DNA of 64,000 nt. It comes from Flaveria trinervia (Eukaryota; Streptophyta; Magnoliopsida; Asterales; Asteraceae). The stretch covers positions 69,130,531-69,194,530 of the forward strand of contig CM046456.1 of assembly GCA_025506515.1 (NCBI GenBank). Direction: 5' to 3'. Numbering within the stretch: the stretch's first letter is position 1; every line of letters starts with the position of its first letter. Under the pieces are notes generated by a model that saw only the letters and a program-made list of their open reading frames with translations, made no database searches and had not been told where the DNA came from. The position numbers and the translations under genes are program-made. Below, one piece after another: positions 23,252-35,573 of this stretch.

Positions 23252-24060
23252 TAGGGGGAGTTTGTAGAGATTAATGAAGAGGCTGATGCAACCTAAACAT
23301 CTTTAGTCTTTCCTGCATACTGCACAAGTGCATTGAAGTGGAATGCTTCGGAAGCTTCACATGTGCAACAGAAATACTCTTAGTGTGAAATCTTCCGAAG
23401 CCAAGACCAACATCTTTCGAAGCCAAAGATGAAGCCTTCTGAAGCCTCAGAGACAAAGTCTTCTGACGCTTCAAGTTCATGAAGACAGATTTCTTCCGAA
23501 GACTTTTAGTAACATGCTTTATCTGATGTACTGTTCCATAAAGCTGGACACCTTTCCGCTGCAACTTTGCAAGTCACCAACTAACATGGTTTGGTGAAAA
23601 GGTCCATGCTTTTGGTAACTGTACATTGAGGTCTTGAGTCTGTTACTTTCTACTTTATGTACTTTATCCTTTTTGTAATAGATAAGGATGTGAGCTATGG
23701 CATGTCATAGTCACTAGTCAAAAGGCAATCTGCCTTTTGACTCTACAATTGATTTTATATGTGTCTAGTCAATTGTATCCAGCTGGCTTTCAAAGTATAG
23801 CCGGCTGTAGGATGTTGTATAAGTATCTCATATTATTGTATCTTTCGAATATGCTTTGTAACACTTGTAATAGAACATAGAGAAAGCAATATACTGCATT
23901 CTTGAAAACCAAACACTTGTGTTCTTTGTGTTCTGTCTCTTATATTACTTGTGTTCTTAGTATCACAACTCGGTTAATCCAGTTTACTGTTTGATCTAAG
24001 TTTAGTTTATCTCCTCTTTGTGTTGTTATGTTGTAACTCATACCCTTCAACGATCCTGCA
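23252..24060 (+). mobile_element. Copia 1 polypurine tract and 3' LTR
   Basis: The tract TAGGGGGAGTT (23252-23262) is followed by the 798-bp LTR 23263-24060 (TGTAGAG to CCTGCA) and then the target duplicate AACGT. This copy keeps the canonical TG start. It carries the same TTCCGAAG-type motifs near its 5' end (about 23390-23510). Confidence 0.95.
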
Positions 24061-24065
24061 AACGT

Positions 24066-24968
24066 AAAGCGGAAGATAATGAAAAGAGGAACATGTTGAA
24101 TGAATGCATGCATTAAAACGATGGAAAGTAACGAAAGTCTTGCAAGCCTTGTATGTCGGGACACACCCCATGTAGGGTGTTAGCCCAACGGTGCGTGGGT
24201 TAGCTACCTAGAAGGATACATCGGGGTATTTCTTTGTGATTGACCATTTCTATAGAACCATTGTTGCTTACATTCGGTACTGTGGCTAGGGTGTTGTGCA
24301 CCATGATGGAAGGGCTATTATAGGCTTCAGCCTAGTATCAGCTTTATGCATGACGTAAGGGTATAGCATATGAAAATGGTACACCTGAATTTTACCTTCG
24401 GTACTATGGCCAGGGTGTTGTGCACCATGATGGAAGGTCTCGGCCCAGTACCAGCTTTATGCATGACGGAAGGGTAAAGTTCATGGTTTTGACGGAAAGA
24501 AAAGATGTAATGACAAGCGAATGAAAGTAAGAAAGTATATGGAAGTTAAAGGATGAATGACGAAGATAATAATGATATTATCTATGTGTACGTATGATGT
24601 ATGATCGCATGAAATTAAAGAACGGTTTTAAACGAAAGATAAAGTATTGTTTTATTATAAAACTAGAACTCACTCAGCAACGCTGACTTTTATGTGTTTC
24701 TAGTTGGCAGGTAATGGTTGCTGAGGATGGTACGAGGCGGCTACTCGGCTCTTTTGGATGGCATCCATTTTTATAATGTTTTTGTGATGTAATGCAACAT
24801 GTATTTTGTAACTTGATAATGATGTATTGTTTTGCAAAAGCTTTTATAATGAAATGGAATGTTTGTTTAAAAGTTTCCGCTGCAAAATTTTTATGTAAGA
24901 TAATGAAAATATATGTTTTATGTGCGATGATTGATCAGCTGTAAGCGTCCCGGGAACGGGGCCTTACA
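24066..24968 (+). mobile_element. Gypsy array, middle LTR, right part
   Basis: Resumes the LTR interrupted at 13411 and ends CGGGAACGGGGCCTTACA, followed by AG and the primer site at 24971. Contains an imperfect tandem duplication (24274-24476). Confidence 0.9.
24274..24476 (+). repeat. Tandem duplication in the gypsy LTR
   Basis: Two copies, about 122 bp apart, of a block from TTCGGTACTRTGGC through GTGTTGTGCACCATGATGG to CAGCTTTATGCATGACG. The Gypsy 3 LTR has an equivalent two-copy block at 47951-48077. Confidence 0.85.
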
Positions 24969-24970
24969 AG

Positions 24971-24984
24971 TTGGTATCAGAGCC
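24971..24984 (+). other. Gypsy 2 primer-binding site
   Basis: TTGGTATCAGAGCC two bases after the LTR end, complementary to initiator-methionine tRNA. Confidence 0.92.
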
Positions 24985-25318
24985 AAAGTTTAAGTTAAAT
25001 GGGTAAATTTTCAAAATAAACCTTAACTTAAACTGAGAATGGGATGGAAAGGGGAGGGATGCCAGTCTGAGTAGTTGTGTGCCATCAAGTATTTTCGTAA
25101 TGTTAACCGGTATTACATGCGCATGTTATGTGGTTATGTGTTGTTTGTGGATTTAAATACTAATGTAGTCAGGACAGGTAATGCTTGGGGTATGAAGAGT
25201 AAAGTAAGTGGCTAATCACAGCTGGCCACTGTAATTAGGGACTTACTATACTTGACATAAACTGAGTTGTTTCCTTGAATGACCATGTTGGTGTTTGAAT
25301 CTTTCAGTGTGCATGTGA

Positions 25319-27073
25319 ATGGCTGGTGGTAGATCTTCGAAAGCTTCTTGTGGTGGTGGTTGTGATGGGCTTGGTACTGAGCCGTGACCCAAGAGGGGAA
25401 GACCCAAAGTTGAAAAGGTGGTTCATGAAGAACTCGTGACCTCTCATCCGCAGGGCGGTGATGAGAGTGCCAATTTGAGAGCCTCAGTAAAAGAGGCTGT
25501 TGTTGAAGAAGTCCATCAGGTCATGCGGACGATCTTACCATCTGTGGTGACTGAAGTTATCAAGGCGGTACGGGAAGGGGATATTAAAGAAAGGAATAGG
25601 TCCTTGGGAGGACGTGAGTAACCGGAGCCTGAAACAGTTCTCTTTGATGATGAAGAGGAGGAAGAAGAAGAGCCTACGACGGAGGCGACACGAGGCTGTA
25701 ACTATGGGGCGTTTCAACGACGCAAGCCCCCTACTTTTGATGGTAACGGTACTATTGCTGCTGCTCACTGGTGTTGAGAGAAATGGAAGTTGTTTTGAAC
25801 ATCAGCGAGTGCAGAGGATCAGAAAGTAAAGTTTGCTGCCCATTCTTTCATGGACTTAACTTTATGCTGGTGGGACAATATTGTCCAAGCTGAGGGTAGT
25901 CGGGCTATTGGGAGGATGAAATGGTCTGAGCTGAAGAAGTTGGTGATTGAAGAGTTTTGTCCTAATAGGGAGATGGACAAGGTTGAGAGAGAGTTCCTGC
26001 AGTTGGAGATGGGAACGATGACACATCAGCAGTACACCACCAAGTTCAATGAGATGGCACGTCTGGTGCCGGATCAGGTGACACCTCTGTCGCGAAATAT
26101 TAAAAGGTATATTGAGGGCTTGCCAACGGATATCTGCAGGCACATGATCGCTGCCCGACCGAGCACGTTTAGGTCGACAGTGGATTTGGCAGGGAGATTG
26201 TATGATGAGAGAGCCATGGTGGTGGTGGTTGAAGGTAGCAAGAAGGGTGGTGGTGATCAGAACTGGCATGGGAAGAGGTTTGGTCGGGCTGAGGCCTCGA
26301 CGGGTAACAAGAAGGCATGGGTGGACGACCACCGTGTGGTCTCACCGGGTGCAGGTTTGAAGAAGTGTGGCAGGTGCGGAAAAGAGCATAGTGGGGAATG
26401 CAAGCTGTGGTCGAACTTGTGTTTCCAATGTGTGAAGATGGGGCATATAGCAAAGGACTATCGTACAGTCCGGTGTTTTAACTGTGGCGAGGAGGGTCAC
26501 ATGAGTAGGGACTGTAAGAAGACGAGGGCTGAGGGTTCTGGGGTGAAGAAGACTGGAAGTGGAGGACCGAGGGCGAGCGCCAAGGCATTCACTATGACAC
26601 AGGAGGAAGCTAGGACGGACCCTGATGTTGTGTCCGGTACGTTTCTAGTGAACCAAACTTTAGCTTCTGTGTTATTTGATTCTGGTGCCAGTAAAAGTTT
26701 TATTTCTGCTACTTTCTGTGCTAAGCTGCCTTTTAGTAGTAGATGTGTTGATGTGCCCTTTGATGTAGAAACCGCCATAGGTAAGTCTACCAGGATTTCT
26801 GAAAGGATAGAAGGCTGTGAGGTGGAATTAGAAGGTCACAAATTTCCGGCAAGACCCTTCGTGATGACCTTAGGTGGTTTCGATTTGGTTCTTAGGATGG
26901 ATTGGTCAGCGGACTTTGAGGCGAACATTGTGTGTTGCAAGAAGATGATTCTAACTGTTTATGGGAATCGGGTCACGACGATCCCAAAAGTAATCTCAAT
27001 GGAGGTGGCTGGAAAGTGTATGAGGCATGGATGTAGCGCCTACTTGGCTTATGTAAAGGATGTGGATACGTGA
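25319..27073 (+). pseudogene. Gypsy 2 gag and protease
   Basis: Starts MAGGRSSKAS. The capsid part runs through RKPPTFDGNG, KVKFAAHSFMDL and WSELKKLVIEEF. Zinc-finger-like cysteines (CGRCGKEHSGEC) and two CCHC knuckles follow; the first has lost its last Cys (CFQCVKMGHIAKDY) while the second is intact (CFNCGEEGHMSRDC). The protease keeps VLFDSGASKSFIS. Stops near 25390, 25620 and 25775 and frame changes up to 25850 break the N-terminal half. From 25850 to the TGA at 27071 it is open for 407 codons. The order is typical of chromovirus-type Ty3/gypsy. Confidence 0.88.
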
Positions 27074-28480
27074 ATACCATAATTATCCGATGTTCCAGTT
27101 ATGTGTGACTTTCCAGACGTGTTCCCAGAAGACTTACCAGGAGTGCCACCAGACAGAGAGATCGAGTTTGAGATCGATCAGATACCGGGTGCCCAACCTG
27201 TTGCCAAGGCACCGTATCGGTTGGCTCCGACGGAGTTGAAAGAGTTGATGGAGCAACTGCAAGAACTGCTTGATAAGGGGTTTATTAGACCAAGTATCTC
27301 TCCGTGGGGTGCTCCAGTCTTATTTGTGAAGAAGAAAGACGGTAGCATGAGGATGTGTGTAGACTATCGTGAGCTGAACAAGTTGATGGTGAAGAACCGG
27401 TACGCGTTACCGAGGATTGATGACTTGTTTGACCAGCTTCAAGGTGCCAGTTGGTTTTCAAGGATAGACCTTTGATCGGGCTACCATAAGTTGAAGGTGA
27501 AAGAGCAAGATATCCCTAAAACAACTTTTCGAACGCGTTATGGTCATTACAAGTTTCTTGTCATGTCTTTTGCTTTGACCAATGCGCCAACTGGTTTTAT
27601 GGATCTGATGAATCGAGTGTGTCGGCCGATGTTGGATAAGTCAGTGATTGTGTTTATTGATGATATTTTGATTTATTCGAAGAGCAAGATCAAGCATGCC
27701 AGCCACATTCGGGAGGTTTTGGAGACGTTGAGAAAGGAGAAGTTGTATGCCAATTTCTCCAAGTGCGCATTTTGGTTGCACGAAGTTCAGTTCTTGGGTC
27801 ACGTGGTGAATCCTGATGGGATTATGGTGGACCCGGCAAAGGTGGAGGCAGTGATGCAATGGAAGTCTCTAAAGGCGCCACTCGAGATTCGTAGCTTCTT
27901 GGGTTTGGCGGGCTACTACAGAAGATTTATTCAAGACTTCTCCAAGATCGCCTCTCCACTAACTAAGTTGACCCAGAAAGATGTGAAGTTTGTATGGGGT
28001 CAAGCTTAAGAGAAGGCATTCGAAGAATTTAAGGCGAGATTGACTCAAGCTTCTGTTCTGTCATTACCCGACGGAAGTGAAGATCTGGTGGTTTATTCTG
28101 ATGCTTCCTACTCGGGGTTGGGGTGTGTGTTAATGCAGAGAGAGAAGGTTATAGCCTATGCATCCCGACAATTGAAGGTTCATAAGGTCAATTATCCTAC
28201 TCATGACTTGGAGGTAGCAAGCGTGGTCTTTGCGTTAAATATTTGGAGGCATTATCTTTACACGACGAAGTGCACCATATTCAATGACCACCAGAGCTTG
28301 AAGTATTTCTTTGAGCAAAAGGACCTGAACATGAGACAGAGATGATGGTTGGAGCTTATAAAAGATTACGATTGTGAGATCCACTACCAACCGGGCAAAG
28401 CCAACGTGGTGGCGGATGCCCTTAGTCGAAAAGAGAGACCCAAGCCAATTTAGGTAAAAGCTTACCAAATGATCATGACC
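27074..28480 (+). pseudogene. Gypsy 2 reverse transcriptase and RNase H
   Basis: In frame with the preceding gag-protease. RT has FPDVFPEDLPGVPPDRE, WGAPVLFVKKKDGSMRMC and the catalytic FIDDILIYSKS. A TGA at about 27474 sits where relatives have Arg (CGA to TGA, a CpG transition), and a TAA follows at 28007. RNase H begins VVYSDAS and runs to the NVVADALSRKERP segment, with stops near 28343 and 28451. The catalytic motifs are intact, so the damage is mainly nonsense mutation. Confidence 0.9.
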
Positions 28481-29912
28481 TCCGATGTGATGAAGCAAGT
28501 CAAGGAATTCCAAGATGAGGCATTGAAGATCATCTTAACTCTGAAAGAATGAGAGGTCTGGTCGTAAAATTGGGTGAAACACGCTTGGTGTTAGAACTCG
28601 ATTCGGGAGGATGTGGATTCCTTGTTTCGGGGATCTACGAATGAAGGTTATGGATGAAGCTCACGAGACTCAGTATTCTATTCATCCCGGTGCTACGAAA
28701 ATGTACCAAGATGTGAAGAAAGAATATTGGTGGCCGGGTATGAAGCGTGATGTGGTGGAGTATGCGAGTAAATGTCTTACTGCTTTACAAGTTAAAGCCG
28801 AGCATCAGAAGCCGTATGGGAAGATCCAACCTTTGGATATACCGGAATGGAAGTGGAAGCACATCACCATGGATTTCATTACGAAGCTGCCACATACTCT
28901 GAAAGGGTACGATGCTATATGGGTGATTGTTGACCGTTTGACGAAGAGTGCTCACTTCTTACTGATCCACGAGACATATTCATCTCAGAGGTTGGCGGAT
29001 CTTTTCATCAAGGAGATTGTACCTCGTCGCAGTATACCAGTGTCAATTGTGTCTGATCGTGACACTTGGTTTACATCTAAATTTTGGAAGAAATTCCACA
29101 ACGCGATGGGGACGAGGTTACATATTAGAACGACTTATCATCCTCAAATAGATGGTCAGTTAGGAAGGACCATTCAGACGTTGGAGGACATGCTTTGGGC
29201 ATGTGTTATTGATTTTGAAGGAAGTTAGGATGACCACTTACCATTAGCTGAGTTCTCATATAACAACAGTTATCATGCCAGCATTGGTATGCCCCCTTAT
29301 GAGATGCTATACGTTAGAAGATGCAGAATACCCATTTGTTGGGTATTATTGGTCATAAAGAGTTAGGGAGCGTCAAGGTGATCGAGGCTATGACTGAGAA
29401 GCTTCAAAAGATTAAAGCCTTCATGAAGGTAGCCAAGGATAGACAGAAGTCGTATGCCGATAAACGACGCAGACCGATTGAGTTTCAGGTGGGAGTCAGG
29501 GTCATCTTGAAAGTCTCTCCTTGGAAGGGGATTATTCGGTTTAGAAAGCGGGGCAAGTTGAGCCCAAGGTAGATAGGGCCTTTGCGAATCATTGCTTGAG
29601 TAGGAAAGGTGGCCTATAGACTGGAGTTACCAGATAAGTTAAGTGGAATTCACCCAACATTCCATGTATCCCATCTGAGAAAGTGTTTGGCAGATGAAGA
29701 TATGATTGTTCCACTAGAGTATATCAAAGTTGACGAACGGCTCAATTATGTGGAGCAACCAGTGGCAATCATCGATCGAAAAGAGAAAAGGTTGAGGAAT
29801 AAAATGGTTCCTCTTGTGCATGTACAGTGGAAGCACAAGAAAGGATCCGAGTCAACGTGGGAGACTTAAGAAGAAATGAGACATCATTGCCCACGTTTGT
29901 TCGAGGAATAAC
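28481..29912 (+). pseudogene. Gypsy 2 integrase with chromodomain-like C-terminus
   Basis: The 205-codon open stretch from 28611 has the zinc-finger histidines. The second cysteine of the CLTCLQ motif is Ala (CLTALQ), and the catalytic Glu of the DGQSERT motif is Gly (DGQLGRT). The two Asp motifs (MDFITKLP, VSDRDTWF) remain. A stop near 29226 and a shift near 29340 follow. The C-terminal part (VILKVSPWKG, HVSHLRKC) ends in a chromodomain-like VQWKHKKGSESTWET. It is inactive as integrase on two independent grounds. Confidence 0.9.
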
Positions 29913-29950
29913 AGGTTTCGAGGACGAAACCTATATAAGGGGGGTGGACA

Positions 29951-30675
29951 TGTAACACCCGGATATTTTATTTGTAGCTGACGAAATAAGAAAAGAAATA
30001 AAGTCCAGGGTTGGGGGACCAAACTTGCCAAAACGGGAGAAAGATTGGATGAGTGGGGGAAAAGAGGGGAGGGCAGCCCACACCCTCCCCACACTTGTAA
30101 AAATCTGCCAAGAAGAGAAGAAAGGGAGAAAAAGGGGGAAAAGGCTTGGTTCTTGAGGATTCGAGCGTGAAAGTTAAAATGTAGTGGGTTAAATCGAAGC
30201 TCTACTTGTCAGGGTAATTTGTGTGAGTTCTAGGACCCCTCTTTTACATGTTTTTAACAGATTTGGGGCTGGAACACATAGTAAAACCCGTTTTTGAAAT
30301 GTGTGTGTTTAACCCGTGTGTATGTGTTTGTGTGTGATGCGACTGGAGTTTGTTTTCAGGCTTGTGTGTGCTTGAATGGTATTGTGGTATGTATTCCTAA
30401 GGTTTAGGATAGTTAATTTAGGATTAGAAGAGGTTTGGAAGAGCTTGGAGGTCGAAAATGACTGATTGGGTTCTGGATGAACTGCATTCTGCATCAATTA
30501 GGGCTAGACGACCGAATGGCATGCGACTGGAGGTCATACGACCGAAAGGAATGCGACTGAGGTCCATACGCATGCCAGTCGTGCGACTGAGGGTCATTCG
30601 CATATGAGTCGTGCGACTCGAGCCATACGCTTGTGAGTTGTGTGACTAAGGTTCATTCGCATGGGGTTCATGCAT
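29951..30675 (+). mobile_element. Gypsy array, third LTR, truncated
   Basis: Follows a polypurine tract (AAGGGGGGTGGACA) and starts TGTAACACCCGG. It matches the middle LTR to about 30665 inside the short-motif array, then changes to CACTACCAAACG at 30676. About 1.4 kb of the LTR is missing. Confidence 0.85.
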
Positions 30676-31749
30676 CACTACCAAACGATATAACTCTCTT
30701 GTCACATGGTGACTGATAAAAGTTTGTGTGACAAAGAAGGAACATAAAGTTAATATGAGAGTTTTAAAGTTATGGAGATTTGGCGGTTTTGATGTGAGGT
30801 TTAGATTTGGAAACCATGTCTAATAATACAAAAGTCACGATAGAGGTAACATCACAATCAAATATCCATGCTTATTAAATATTTTCACTCGTTTTGCCAT
30901 ATCTACTTGTCGTAAGGAATTTTAAATTCATTGATTAGTTCTAGACCCCCAACTTTATTTTCATTATTTTTGTAACAAAATAGAATTTTGTGGGGAAGTA
31001 TTTGGAAAATAAGAATTGTCATCAAACAGATTTGGGTGAGAAAAGTAACTACATACTCACAAATGGGGTGAATGGATTAATTTCTTTTTTTAAATAAAAG
31101 ATTAAGTGGAGTGGGTTTGAGAATATATTCTCAATCCCTTTACCTCTGTCGATACCAAACACTAAAGAGGTGCCTTCTTTGCCAGCTATGATACTATCTT
31201 CAAAAATTATATACTGAAGTTGCATTTTGTATTTTGTGTGTTTGTACAATTAACAAAAGGTCACTATGTACACATGAACACTAGGTTTTAAATAGTGAAA
31301 ATACAATCATGCATATGGTTGGATATGATATGCATGACAACAATTCTGTAGGTGCAAGAGTGTTATAATATTCAAATTAGGAAATGATGTGGAAATGATC
31401 TTAATCTTCTTCTCTAAAACATATACCTAGCTTTCACCGACTCATTCAATTTACAATACGTCTGTCTAAAATCGAAAAATCTCACTTGTGTAATAAAAAT
31501 TGATTGAGCTTCCATTGTACGATTATAATATTGTTGATAAAAAATATTTTCATAGTCTAAGTAAAACTATGTTTTTATATCATCTTTTTCACTAAGGTCT
31601 TCTCCCTCCTTTTCATCTCTGGTTTCTTTCTTATTATCATATAAGGCATGTTGTTGCGCCATAATCTTCTAAGATATCCATGATGTTGAAAATATTGTTA
31701 TATCATATAAATAAAATAACTTTTTGTTGCTCGTTTGTTCTCACTAGTG
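30676..31749. mobile_element. Possible CACTA-like DNA transposon, non-coding
   Basis: Begins CACTACCAAACG and could end CACTAGTG at 31749, with the trinucleotide CAT on both sides (30673-30675 and 31750-31752). CACTA transposons start CACTA, end TAGTG and duplicate 3 bp. The inner termini match poorly, the flanks are two different elements, and no transposase is present. A 3-bp match is weak support. If this is wrong, the stretch is simply unrecognised AT-rich DNA. Confidence 0.25.
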
Positions 31750-33450
31750 CATAGTCAAGCACCATAAAGTCCACCGGGTAGTGGAAATCTCCCAACTTGA
31801 TCATCATATCTTTTACCATCCCCCGAGGACGTTTGCAAGTCAAGTCAGCTAACACCATGGTGGTGTCAACCTCCGGTAAAGGCCCAAACTCATATTGATC
31901 ATATAACGCACCAGGCAGATACTAACACTTGCCCCATAATCCAAGAGGGCCCTTTTTATCTTGAACTTCCCTACTATGATTGGAATGACAGGTGCTCCTG
32001 GGTCATTCTCTTTTGCTGTATCAACTTCATTTTCCTTACCTACAACTTGATTTGAAAAAGAAATAAAGCCGTTAGGAAGATTTCAGAATTAGGAAGGATA
32101 CTAACCGAACTAATATGGACATTTTCATGTTCTTTATGTTTGTCCCTTGATGTTATGGATTCATGATCGTATCACTTGGTAGCTTCCCCGGATCTTTCCT
32201 TAGAGCTGCCACTTCTTCTGCTAGTTGACCAACTTGCTTGGTCAAAGCCTCATGACTCTTGTCTCGAACTTCATTAGATTTCTTCATCTCCTTCATAAAT
32301 TCCAGGAGTTTCCTATTTGATGGCTCTGCAATTCCTCCCGATCCACCCTGGTCTTGATTATTCTGGTAGTTCCTCTAACCACCCCTATTATAATTCCCCT
32401 AATTGTATTGACCACTTTGACCCATTGACCTGTTTTGATATTACTTATGTGAATTACCTTGTAAGTTTGGGTTCAATTAGTTATCTGGGTTACCATATAT
32501 GAGGTTTGTGTGATTCCTCAAACCGGGGTGATAGGTGTTATTATTGGTGTTGTTGTTGTTGTATGGTCGCCTATCACCCTATACATAATTCACTTCTTCT
32601 AACCCTTCATCAAACTCTGGAAAATCTCTGACAGTGTGTCCAGCTTCACCACATCCCTGACATATAGCAAAAGAACTTGTAGCCTTTACTATAGCCTTAC
32701 CTGCTGACTGACCCAAACTAGAAGCTCTTCTATCAACATCATCAACCACATTCCTTGATCTCCTACGAGACTGAGCTTGTCTTTTTAAGTGTATACTCAT
32801 CCGTTCCAGTAGCTCCCAGTCATCATCCTTAGTATTAGTCATGAAAGTTCCTGCACTTGTTGAATTCACATCTCTCACATCTTCAGCAGATAACCCATCA
32901 TAAGAGGAAGAATTCAATTCCCATTGGGGAGTGTCGTGATGTGGATAGGTTCTCAATAACTCCTTGAACCTTGTCCAAGCCTTATGAAATGGCTCATCTT
33001 GTTGTTGACTAAAGGTATGAATGGTAGCCCTAGCCTCACTTGTCTTTTGTGGTGTATAGTATTCCTCTAAGAACGCCTGGTGCATTTGCTCCCAAGTGTA
33101 AATGCTGGCAGCAGGTAGTGAATGGAACCATTTCTTTGCATTTCCTTTCAATTTAAACTAGAATAGAACCAACATCACTTCCTCTGGTGTGAAACCTTGT
33201 GCCCCAATGGTGTCACAGATGGCACTAAACTCATTAAGGTATAGATAAGGCTCTTCCTTGGATACTCCATGAAACTCTAGAAGAATAGCCAAACTATTGG
33301 ATCTAATCTCAAATGACCTCCCTCTCAATTGCGGCCTGACTATGGGTGATGCAGCTCCAGCTATGGTGGGGCGAAAATGGCTATCAACCCCTTGAACTAT
33401 AGCTTGGTGTGGTTGAAATCCGGGGTTTTGATTTGCCCGAGGGAAATCCG
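31750..33450 (-). pseudogene. Tat/Athila-type Ty3/gypsy gag-protease fragment
   Basis: On the minus strand a 190-codon open stretch (33151-32579) encodes KGNAKKWFHSLPAASIYTWE, FLEEYYTPQKT and FKELLRTYPHHD, typical of Tat/Athila gag. A CCHC-like CQGCGEAGHTVRDF follows, its last Cys replaced by Phe. Further on (about 31990-31750) comes a protease segment with KRALLDYGASVS, broken by a frameshift, ending DFMVLDYA. Residual gag continues right of 33151 to about 33410. No RT, integrase, LTR or primer site is seen, so it is an isolated, older fragment. Confidence 0.75.
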
Positions 33451-34640
33451 GGGTTTTACTTAAATCAAAAAGTAAAATTTATTGTAACTAATGGTGAGAG
33501 AAGTAATCCTCTCCGGGGTTCAGGTTTACCACTCAGGTTTGCTCTTTTAGTTTAACGGGTCACATAAACATAACCAAATTAACTCCTTTTAAGATAATGA
33601 ATTGAATGAAACTGTGTCTATGCACTTATCAGAATCATACCCTATGTTTTTTTACCCTAATCCCATCCACAATTGACGTTTACAGATAAAAAGAAATATA
33701 AAACATTCAAGAACAGAACAAGTGGATTGAAGATAAAACACGTATTTTAGAATCTCAAAATGATTAATAATGTTACCCAGTTTAATTCATCGTGTTCAAA
33801 CATTAATTTTAACAAAAAACAATCAAGAACAAGTTATAGTATAAACCTTACCACCCAAAGAAGATCACGGGTGGATTAGCCGGACATGGAAACAAAAAAC
33901 AACTCAAAATCGAAAGTAAACATGGTATCTAACATTAAAGATTCAAACCGAATGATAAAAGTGAGATCTTGAGCCTTAAAATCGCCTTCGGAAACCTCTT
34001 GGATCGATTGGGATCGTTCGGGAACCTTTGGGGCGGCTTAGAGTGAAAAGCCCCCCTTAAACCCTAATTTTTGCGACTTATAAGTGATTTAGCACGTCAT
34101 GTACCTTAGGTCAGCTTTTTGCCGTAAGTCAGGTTAGGCCATTCTGTTTAGTTTTGAACTAATGAACTGTAAGTTATGTTTCCGCCGCAGGTCATGGCCA
34201 ATCAGCTTTGTCCGATTCTTGTTTTATTCGGAACTTCTTCGTTCGAACTCTGTTTTCCTCCCCGTTTGCGGCCATGTTCTCGTAATTGAATCCTATATCA
34301 CCTCATCTATCATGATATTCATTTATCAACCATATACATTCTTCAAATCACGTAAAATCATCCCCTTTAACCTTCAAAACACCAAATCATCGTAGTTACC
34401 TGATTGAACACAATACTTTATATATGAGCTCATCAAACACATTAAAGTTAACTATTTAATCATGATAAATATCATTCCAAGCCCCGTGCATCATTTATCA
34501 AGAGTGCAACATGCTTACAGTTATGTTTACTAAATATAATATAATATCTTAATATTTATATCATATAAAGTTATCTTTTTCTTCTCCTTTTTCAAGTATA
34601 TATCATGAAATTGGTACTTGTCTAGTTTATATTTCATTTT
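33451..34640. other. Non-coding stretch, nothing recognised
   Basis: AT-rich sequence without gene, LTR terminus or repeat that I recognise. Short duplicated phrases (AAATCCGGGGTTTT, 33419-33460) occur at the left edge. Confidence 0.5.
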
Positions 34641-34656
34641 TTCTTTTAATGTGCAG

Positions 34657-34741
34657 CCTTGTTCCATGTGGATACATTACTGTGTTGTTGTTCAAGTTGT
34701 CACCTCAATAATCTATCGAAGATCCATTATATATTGTATTG
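34657..34741 (+). pseudogene. Possible host exon upstream of copy 2
   Basis: Bounded by an acceptor-like TTTTAATGTGCAG and donor-like GTGAGA, with two open frames across 85 nt. A partial local duplication (ATTTGCAGCCTTGTT near 34855) repeats the acceptor. Phase does not join neatly to the fragment at 34946. Weak call. Confidence 0.25.
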
Positions 34742-34945
34742 GTGAGACGTTAAAATGGGTAAGAAAAAAATAATACACACATATAAATTGCTTTTTAGAA
34801 TGAGGCTACCTGAAGAATCTATAGAAGATCCATTATATTCCATTTTTCTTTCAATTTGCAGCCTTGTTTATTGTTCATGACTATCTTTCAAGAATTTGTT
34901 AGTATATATATTTTTAAATTTCATTTATATGTGTTGTACATGTCG

Positions 34946-35476
34946 GGAAGTCACAGAACACAAGAAACAATTGTTACGTGTCTACACCCTCATTGACCAT
35001 GCAGGAGCCCATGACCAAGTCCATGCAAGTTTTGGAGTAATGGGTGTAAGGCCCATGTAGATTAGTCAACATCTTAGCAAACGACAACGTATTTATTTTG
35101 TTATTTTGAATAAGTCTTGTAAGTTAGTGGTTGTGTGCTACGAATAAGAAGTATGGGCCAGGAAAGCCCACGTTCCAGTTATTTATCCAATTAGTTAGGG
35201 AGTTAATTTGAATTGTTATTGTAGTTTCCTTTATAAGGAAACCTTGGAGTTTTGATAATGTTATGCAGAAAATTAGTCTTGGTACTCCTCTCTAAAATCT
35301 TCAACTTTCTCATCTATCTTCTTTGGTCCATTCGAAAACCAAACGGAACCACATCAAGGAACTTATGTTGTAACAATGAAAGTAATAGTTATGGTAGCAT
35401 GCTGCAACTTGTTGGGCATAATAATTTATGGGTGTATCATTGATGGATTGCCATTCTACAAGGATGTACTCACACC
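34946..35476 (+). pseudogene. Exon of the unidentified host gene, copy 2, interrupted
   Basis: Matches the exon at 112-252. The first ~20 nt (GGAAGTCACAGAACACAAGA) are at 34946. About 395 bp of inserted DNA follows, then the exon resumes at about 35361 and ends at the same GTAAAC donor (35477). The acceptor AG is CG here. The open part encodes a hydrophobic segment (VIVMVACCNLLGIIIYGC) parallel to copy 1. Acceptor loss plus the insertion indicate a pseudogene. Confidence 0.45.
34966..35360. mobile_element. Unclassified ~395-bp insertion, possibly a solo LTR
   Basis: Interrupts host exon copy 2. It begins around TGTTACGTG, contains a TATA-like CCTTTATAAGGAAACC and ends around GGAACCACATC. The flanks AAGAAAC and AAGGAAC could be an imperfect duplication. 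LTR-like composition but unresolved borders. Confidence 0.4.
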
Positions 35477-35573
35477 GTAAACTTCTTTATTTATTTTCTA
35501 GTTTCTGTATTAAAGTAAATTATAAAATTTTTTATGCAAGCAATGCAAATCTAACAAGAATAAACTCGCATAG

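Noticed and set aside
25862..26453. Minus-strand open frames of 94-156 codons opposite Gypsy 2 gag
   Set aside because: Antisense shadows of the GC-richer gag frame, without any recognisable domain.
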